DNA from: a virus
IMG/VR virus record: IMGVR_UViG_3300023240_000057
Span: 1 to 33,883 of that record
DNA: 33,883 nucleotides
Direction: 5' to 3' (one strand)
The notes below the pieces were generated by a model, which was given only the letters and a program-made list of their open reading frames with translations, ran no database searches and had not been told where the DNA came from. The position numbers and the translations under genes were made by a program. This document shows positions 31,303-33,883 of the stretch, one piece after another (position 1 is the first letter of the stretch; each line of letters begins with the position of its first letter).

Positions 31303-31805
31303 GCTTTAGAGAATCACTGGTAAAAGTTTTACACACCGAGGGCGGTTACGTTAATCACCCTGATGATAAGGGTGGGCCTACTAATTACGGCATCACGCTT
31401 CGCACGTTAGAAGCCTACCTTGGGCGCAAGGTGTCTATCTACGAAATGCAAACCCTCAACGACGATATTGTAGAAAGCATATATCGTAAATTATATTGGG
31501 ATAGTTTGAGCCTTGATTTTGTTTCCTACGAAAAACTTGCCAACGCAATGTTTGACCAGGGAATAAATAGGGGGCCAAAACAAATCGCCAAAGAGATTCA
31601 AAAACTTGTTGGCGTTACAATGGATGGAGCAATCGGGCCTATATCTATAAAAGCAATAAACAATGTTAATGGAGGTGATCTTCTGTTTGAATTTGTCAAA
31701 GTCGCGCAGGTCTATTATGCAAGCATAGTGGAGCGCAACCCACGACAAGCAGTTTTTTTAAGAGGGTGGCTTAAACGTACCCATAAACTATTGGAGATAA
31801 CATGA
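31299..31805 (+). CDS. Endolysin, GH108-type muramidase
   Basis: This 168-residue protein has the GH108 signature HTEGGYVNHPDDKGGPTNYG, with catalytic Glu at residue 14. ANAMFDQGINRGPKQIAKEI and the end (GVTMDGAIGPISIKAIN, then RGWLKRT) match the peptidoglycan-binding C-terminal part. It cuts the glycan backbone. No signal peptide is present, so it needs a holin to reach the wall. It is coupled by ATGA overlaps to a membrane protein on each side. Confidence 0.95.
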   Translation: MSFRESLVKVLHTEGGYVNHPDDKGGPTNYGITLRTLEAYLGRKVSIYEMQTLNDDIVESIYRKLYWDSLSLDFVSYEKLANAMFDQGINRGPKQIAKEIQKLVGVTMDGAIGPISIKAINNVNGGDLLFEFVKVAQVYYASIVERNPRQAVFLRGWLKRTHKLLEIT

Positions 31806-32134
31806 AAAAAGTAAGTATTTTTTTTAGTGGCTACAAGACATACATCGGATCATGGGTTGTATTGACTTGCGGCTTTGTGGCAATCTACATCGCTATTTAT
31901 ATGAAGTACGACTCGCGAGAGTTTTGGGACTTTATGAAATACATGTTTGGTTTTGCATTGGCTGGTATTGGTGTAATTGGTGCAGGAATCAGGAGTGCGC
32001 AAAACAAAACTCACAAAGAAGTTGTGGAAGTTTTGGGACGCATGGAACGTGGACGCGGTGAGGCGGAACGAACAACCGAAAAAGATCGTAAGCCAAAAGC
32101 CAAAGCAAAAAAGAAAACGAAAGTAGCCCAGTGA
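31802..32134 (+). CDS. Two-pass membrane protein, probable holin
   Basis: This 110-residue protein overlaps the endolysin by 4 nt. It has two hydrophobic segments at about residues 14-34 and 46-65 (YIGSWVVLTCGFVAIYIAIY, then YMFGFALAGIGVIGAGI), followed by a strongly basic tail ending in KAKAKKKTK, the layout of many phage holins or DUF7940-like lysis proteins. Tight linkage to the endolysin and to the spanin genes supports a lysis role. Which of this and the gene at 30892 is the holin is not decided. Confidence 0.78.
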   Translation: MKKVSIFFSGYKTYIGSWVVLTCGFVAIYIAIYMKYDSREFWDFMKYMFGFALAGIGVIGAGIRSAQNKTHKEVVEVLGRMERGRGEAERTTEKDRKPKAKAKKKTKVAQ

Positions 32135-32433
32135 TAAACCTATCCCCAGAACTTTTGGCGGCTTTAGGAGGCATCCTCGGCGCAATCTTTTTGGTTGTCC
32201 GAGGAAACATTTGGAAGGGCAAAGCTGAAAAATCAAAGGCTAGGGCAACGGCTGCAAAGGCGCAAAGTCAAGCGCACGAAGCATCTAAGGCGGAAGAGAA
32301 GAAAACCATGCATAGAATCAAGGTAAACAAGGAGAAAGTTAGTGGGCTTAAAAAAATTAGCGATGTTATTGCTTATCATATTGATCGGGTGCGCGAAGCC
32401 AACACTAAGCGTAAAGATACCGATACCAAATAG
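32131..32433 (+). CDS. Inner-membrane spanin (Rz-like), first pair
   Basis: This 100-residue protein starts at GTG in an overlap with the holin-like gene. One N-terminal membrane segment (LLAALGGILGAIFLVV) is followed by a long Lys/Ala/Glu-rich coiled coil, the topology of an inner-membrane spanin. A lipoprotein gene begins inside it in another frame at 32342, the classic embedded Rz/Rz1 arrangement. The pair would fuse inner and outer membranes at lysis. Identification is by topology and architecture. Confidence 0.82.
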   Translation: MINLSPELLAALGGILGAIFLVVRGNIWKGKAEKSKARATAAKAQSQAHEASKAEEKKTMHRIKVNKEKVSGLKKISDVIAYHIDRVREANTKRKDTDTK

Positions 32434-32587
32434 GTACTTGCAATCTGAATTTGTTGAGCCTGTCCCTTGTGGATTAGAGTGCACCGACAAAGATATTATT
32501 GAAGCCATGAAAATCATGCAAAATAATTTCGATACATGCAATGAAATAAGGGAGTCTTTAATAAAACTTATAGAAGATACCTATTAA
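32342..32587 (+). CDS. Outer-membrane spanin lipoprotein (Rz1-like), first pair
   Basis: This 81-residue protein begins at GTG 32342 after AAGTTA within the Rz-like gene. LKKLAMLLLIILIGCAKP is a lipoprotein signal peptide with the lipobox LIGC, so the mature 65-residue protein would be anchored to the outer membrane. It contains a Pro-containing segment (VKIPIPNRY) and further Cys residues. It is followed after 1 nt by a second i-spanin-like gene. An ORF this short with so clean a lipobox, in this position, is convincing. Confidence 0.85.
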   Translation: MGLKKLAMLLLIILIGCAKPTLSVKIPIPNRYLQSEFVEPVPCGLECTDKDIIEAMKIMQNNFDTCNEIRESLIKLIEDTY

Positions 32588-32588
32588 A

Positions 32589-32876
32589 ATGGATGATATT
32601 GTTACCGCACTTCTTTGCTTGGTTATGTCGTGCGCATTTTCAATGGTCGCCTTATTTTTACACGTTAAGAAAATAGAAAAAAATGTTGAAGAGATCAATA
32701 AAAGAAGCAAAGTCAATAAAAACGAAGTCGAGCGAAACCAAAAGGCTTTGGAGAAAATGCAGAAAATTGCAATCGGGTCAAGATCGACAATGGATCATCA
32801 TGCTTATAAACCTATTACTACTGGGCCTGGTACTTTCGTCCGTGGGGTGCGGTATGAAAAGACTCCAAAGACGTGA
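32589..32876 (+). CDS. Second inner-membrane spanin-like protein
   Basis: This 95-residue protein repeats the topology of the first Rz-like protein: one N-terminal membrane segment (VTALLCLVMSCAFSMVALFL) and then a charged coiled coil (VEEINKRSKVNKNEVERNQK). A lipoprotein frame starts inside it at 32800. It therefore looks like the inner partner of a second spanin pair. The sequence is not obviously a copy of the first; convergence or ancient duplication are both possible. A short alternative: it could be an antiholin-type regulator. Confidence 0.72.
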   Translation: MDDIVTALLCLVMSCAFSMVALFLHVKKIEKNVEEINKRSKVNKNEVERNQKALEKMQKIAIGSRSTMDHHAYKPITTGPGTFVRGVRYEKTPKT

Positions 32877-33168
32877 CATGCGCAAGGTTCACATACCTGA
32901 TTCTATCGTATATCCTAGGCTTAAAAAAATTGATAAGGGCGCATACACTTGCGAGCAAAAGCTTTACAAGTGCATCACGCATCGCGATTGGGATAATTTT
33001 CTATACAATTTCAATAGAATCAAAAAAACAAAGCAAAATGTTTTGAACCTTATAGACGAACACAACATACAAGTCGAGCGAAGCAGGCGCATATTACCTG
33101 ATGAAATCGAGTGCAAGGCGTTCGACCTAAAATGTCGAAGTGATAAAAATTCTCAATTAAGGCAATAG
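32800..33168 (+). CDS. Second spanin-like outer-membrane lipoprotein
   Basis: The frame is open from 32683, but ATG 32800 gives a perfect lipoprotein start: MLINLLLLGLVLSSVGCGMK, with lipobox SVGC. The mature protein is about 105 residues with basic N-terminal residues and VHIPDSIVYPRLKK, which recalls VKIPIPNRY in the first lipoprotein. It overlaps the i-spanin-like gene by 77 nt in another frame. The ribosome-binding site is weak, so coupling to the upstream frame is likely. It is larger than typical Rz1. Confidence 0.75.
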   Translation: MLINLLLLGLVLSSVGCGMKRLQRRDMRKVHIPDSIVYPRLKKIDKGAYTCEQKLYKCITHRDWDNFLYNFNRIKKTKQNVLNLIDEHNIQVERSRRILPDEIECKAFDLKCRSDKNSQLRQ

Positions 33169-33170
33169 TA

Positions 33171-33257
33171 ATGGATCAAATTTTAGAAGTAAGAATATTT
33201 TGGGGCGTTGTTATATTCGCGCTAGGCGTTATCTTTATCGAGCTTGGGAGGAAGTGA
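33171..33257 (+). CDS. 28-residue single-pass membrane microprotein
   Basis: A short frame starts two bases after the lipoprotein stop and reads MDQILEVRIFWGVVIFALGV followed by IFIELGRK. It is one membrane segment with a charged end on each side. No clear ribosome-binding site is seen, but close spacing allows re-initiation. Its last 36 nt overlap the converging gene at 33222-33434. It could be a lysis-related microprotein; the evidence is topology and context only. Confidence 0.5.
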   Translation: MDQILEVRIFWGVVIFALGVIFIELGRK

Positions 33258-33434
33258 TTGTAAATAGTTTTCAATATTTGTATCAAACCTAGTCATTTTT
33301 GATATTTTTTCTATATCCAAATTAAATTCATTTATATACCTAGCCCCTTTAAATGCAGGTACTGTACTTTGCTTCATCTCCACCTTATAGACACTGTACT
33401 GCTTATCTTCTTTTACAACCACATATTGCTTCAC
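33222..33434 (-). CDS. Hypothetical small protein, distal gene of the leftward right-end operon
   Basis: This 70-residue protein starts at GTG 33434 in a GTGA overlap with the stop of the six-cysteine gene, so it is translationally coupled to it. It is soluble-looking with mixed charge (QYVVVKEDKQYSVYKVEMKQ, then NLDIEKISKMTRFD). I recognise no family. Coupling to a secreted miniprotein would suit an immunity, inhibitor or regulator role, but that is speculation. It converges with the lysis operon. Confidence 0.65.
   Translation of the reverse strand: MKQYVVVKEDKQYSVYKVEMKQSTVPAFKGARYINEFNLDIEKISKMTRFDTNIENYLQSLPPKLDKDNA
33281..33310 (+). terminator. Weak candidate terminator for the lysis operon
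   Basis: TATCAAA at 33281-33287 pairs with TTTGATA at 33298-33304 across a 10-nt loop, and six Ts follow. Stability would be low (one G-C pair in the stem). It lies inside the converging minus-strand gene, just past the last rightward frame. Confidence 0.3.
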
Positions 33435-33604
33435 TTGACTTCAATCGGGTAGTCATAAGGGCAATATTGGTAGTCACACTTAGTGATGCACTGTAGCCCC
33501 TTATAGTCACGTTTACAGCACTGCTTGGTTTGATAGCAAGCATATGCACTACCTATCGCTATCAATATCGCTATCACTGCTACTGTTATTAATTTATTTT
33601 TCAT
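33431..33604 (-). CDS. Secreted six-cysteine miniprotein precursor
   Basis: The ATG at 33604 is preferred over the upstream ATG at 33616, because it sits at the same position after the repeated leader (GGAAAG, then TAAA) as the starts of the array minigenes. The 57-residue product has a Sec-type signal peptide (KNKLITVAVIAILIAIGSA) with a likely AYA cleavage site. The mature part is about 35 residues with six Cys spaced C-x5-CC-x8-C-x3-C-x4-C. Such content suggests a disulfide-rich periplasmic or exported peptide. No known family is recognised. It is downstream of the minigene array and overlaps the next gene by 4 nt. Confidence 0.75.
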   Translation of the reverse strand: MKNKLITVAVIAILIAIGSAYACYQTKQCCKRDYKGLQCITKCDYQYCPYDYPIEVK

Positions 33605-33624
33605 TTTACTTTCCATTTCGTGTG

Positions 33625-33693
33625 TTACCCAGCCCTAGTCCCAGACCAAGCCCTAGCCCTAGACCTAACAACATTTAAGTGTGCTAAGTTCAT
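33625..33693 (-). CDS. Array minigene A, Arg/Ser/Ala dipeptide-repeat peptide
   Basis: On the minus strand the leader provides GGGAAAG and an ATG (complement of 33691-33693). The frame reads MNLAHLNV followed by VRSRARAWSGTRAG and stops at TAA 33625-33627. It has 22 residues, as does minigene B. The stop codon lies in the leader of the next downstream gene. The opposite strand also has an open frame here, so coding is not proven. Confidence 0.45.
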   Translation of the reverse strand: MNLAHLNVVRSRARAWSGTRAG

Positions 33694-33713
33694 TTTACTT
33701 TCCCTTTCGTGTG

Positions 33714-33782
33714 TTACCTAGACCAAGTCCTAGCCCTAGACCTAGACCTAGACCTAGCAACATTTAAGTGTGCTAAGTTCAT
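33714..33782 (-). CDS. Array minigene B, Arg/Ser dipeptide-repeat peptide
   Basis: This has the same architecture as minigene A: leader with GGGAAAG, ATG (complement of 33780-33782), MNLAHLNV followed by ARSRSRSRARTWSR, and TAA at 33714-33716. It has 22 residues with eight arginines. The first eight codons are identical to those of minigene A, whereas the repeat part differs by first-base changes in codons. The peptide would be strongly basic and could bind nucleic acid. Confidence 0.45.
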   Translation of the reverse strand: MNLAHLNVARSRSRSRARTWSR

Positions 33783-33802
33783 TTTACTTTCCCTTTCGTG
33801 TG

Positions 33803-33883
33803 TTACCCAGCCCTAGACCAAGACATAGCCCTAGACCAAGACCTAGACCCAGACCTAGCCCTAGACCTAGACCTAGACCCAGA
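33803..33883 (-). CDS. Array minigene C, partial (runs off window)
   Basis: The frame enters from the window edge and ends at TAA 33803-33805, the same leader position as the other copies. At least 26 codons are open: alternating Ser/Ala with Arg/Gly/Trp, including one Met. The hexamer run is longer than in A or B, so copy length varies between units. The start lies outside the window. Confidence 0.4.
   Translation of the reverse strand, partial: SGSRSRSRARSGSRSWSRAMSWSRAG

Larger units (their letters stand above)
33605..33883. repeat. Tandem array: conserved leader plus in-frame hexanucleotide repeats
   Basis: Three units are seen. Each contains a conserved block of about 45-48 bp (33667-33716 and 33758-33805 are nearly identical; the leader part recurs at 33605-33627 with one change) and a run of hexamers of consensus CCNAGN on the plus strand, of different lengths. 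The array runs off the window edge. In the hexamers CC and AG are almost invariant, while the third and sixth bases vary (one exception at 33824-33826). Expansion by slippage is likely. Confidence 0.95.

Noticed and set aside
33544-33678. Plus-strand ORF from ATG 33544 with a hydrophobic start and Pro/Ser/Arg tail, antisense to the six-cysteine gene
   Set aside because: It lacks a ribosome-binding site and its hydrophobic half is antisense to the signal peptide of a better-supported gene. It is kept only as part of the array finding because of the third-position variation.
33605-33883. CRISPR array
   Set aside because: The repeat units contain variable-length hexamer runs rather than unique spacers, and no cas gene is present.

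Overview
This window looks like most of the genome of a contractile-tailed (myovirus-type) phage or prophage of a Gram-negative bacterium. The Gram-negative assignment rests on two apparent Rz/Rz1-type spanin gene pairs beside a GH108-type endolysin. The sheath (DUF3383-like), tube (DUF3277-like), capsid (DUF2184-like), DUF4054 connector and a small baseplate with a Pam3 gp18-like plug place it near the Bcep781/Pam3 type of small myovirus. The host genus cannot be told from the sequence; base composition is moderately AT-rich throughout. No integrase, tRNA, rRNA, CRISPR array or insertion sequence was seen.

Layout. Positions 1-4612 are a leftward replication operon: primase-helicase, SNF2-like helicase, a coiled-coil protein and a gene cut by the window edge. 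Positions 4613-5317 are the only long non-coding stretch. They hold divergent promoters, a palindromic operator inside a consensus promoter, an 18-bp direct repeat and an interrupted inverted repeat around an AT-rich tract, so they are a candidate origin and control region. Rightward from 5318 come small accessory genes (one LPD29-like, one zinc-knuckle, one Xre-type regulator). At 6799-10367 there is an unusual cassette: ParB-like, double cupin, DUF3440-type PAPS-reductase-like ATPase, an unknown protein and a second ParB-like protein. Packaging and head genes follow (TerS, TerL, portal, an inserted HTH gene, MuF-like protein, protease-scaffold, decoration, major capsid, terminator at 17557). 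Then come connectors, a fibre-like gene followed by a tail-fibre remnant, sheath, tube, chaperone with a likely -1 frameshift, a short tape measure, baseplate genes and a beta-propeller tail fibre. Lysis genes occupy 30761-33257.

The right end (33222-33883) is leftward again. It carries a small unknown gene, a signal-peptide-bearing six-cysteine miniprotein, and a tandem array in which a conserved leader is followed by in-frame hexanucleotide repeats. Each array copy reads as a start-to-stop minigene for an Arg/Ser dipeptide-repeat microprotein. The same DNA read on the opposite strand gives Pro-Arg/Pro-Ser repeats whose variable bases fall at codon third positions. This array, together with the miniprotein sharing its leader, is the most novel-looking part of the window; the ParB/cupin/PAPS-reductase cassette is second.

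If the genome is circular or circularly permuted, the leftward genes at both window edges could be parts of one early operon running from 4612 through the junction to 33222. That is inference. Family names are from recognition of motifs and gene order, not from database searches.
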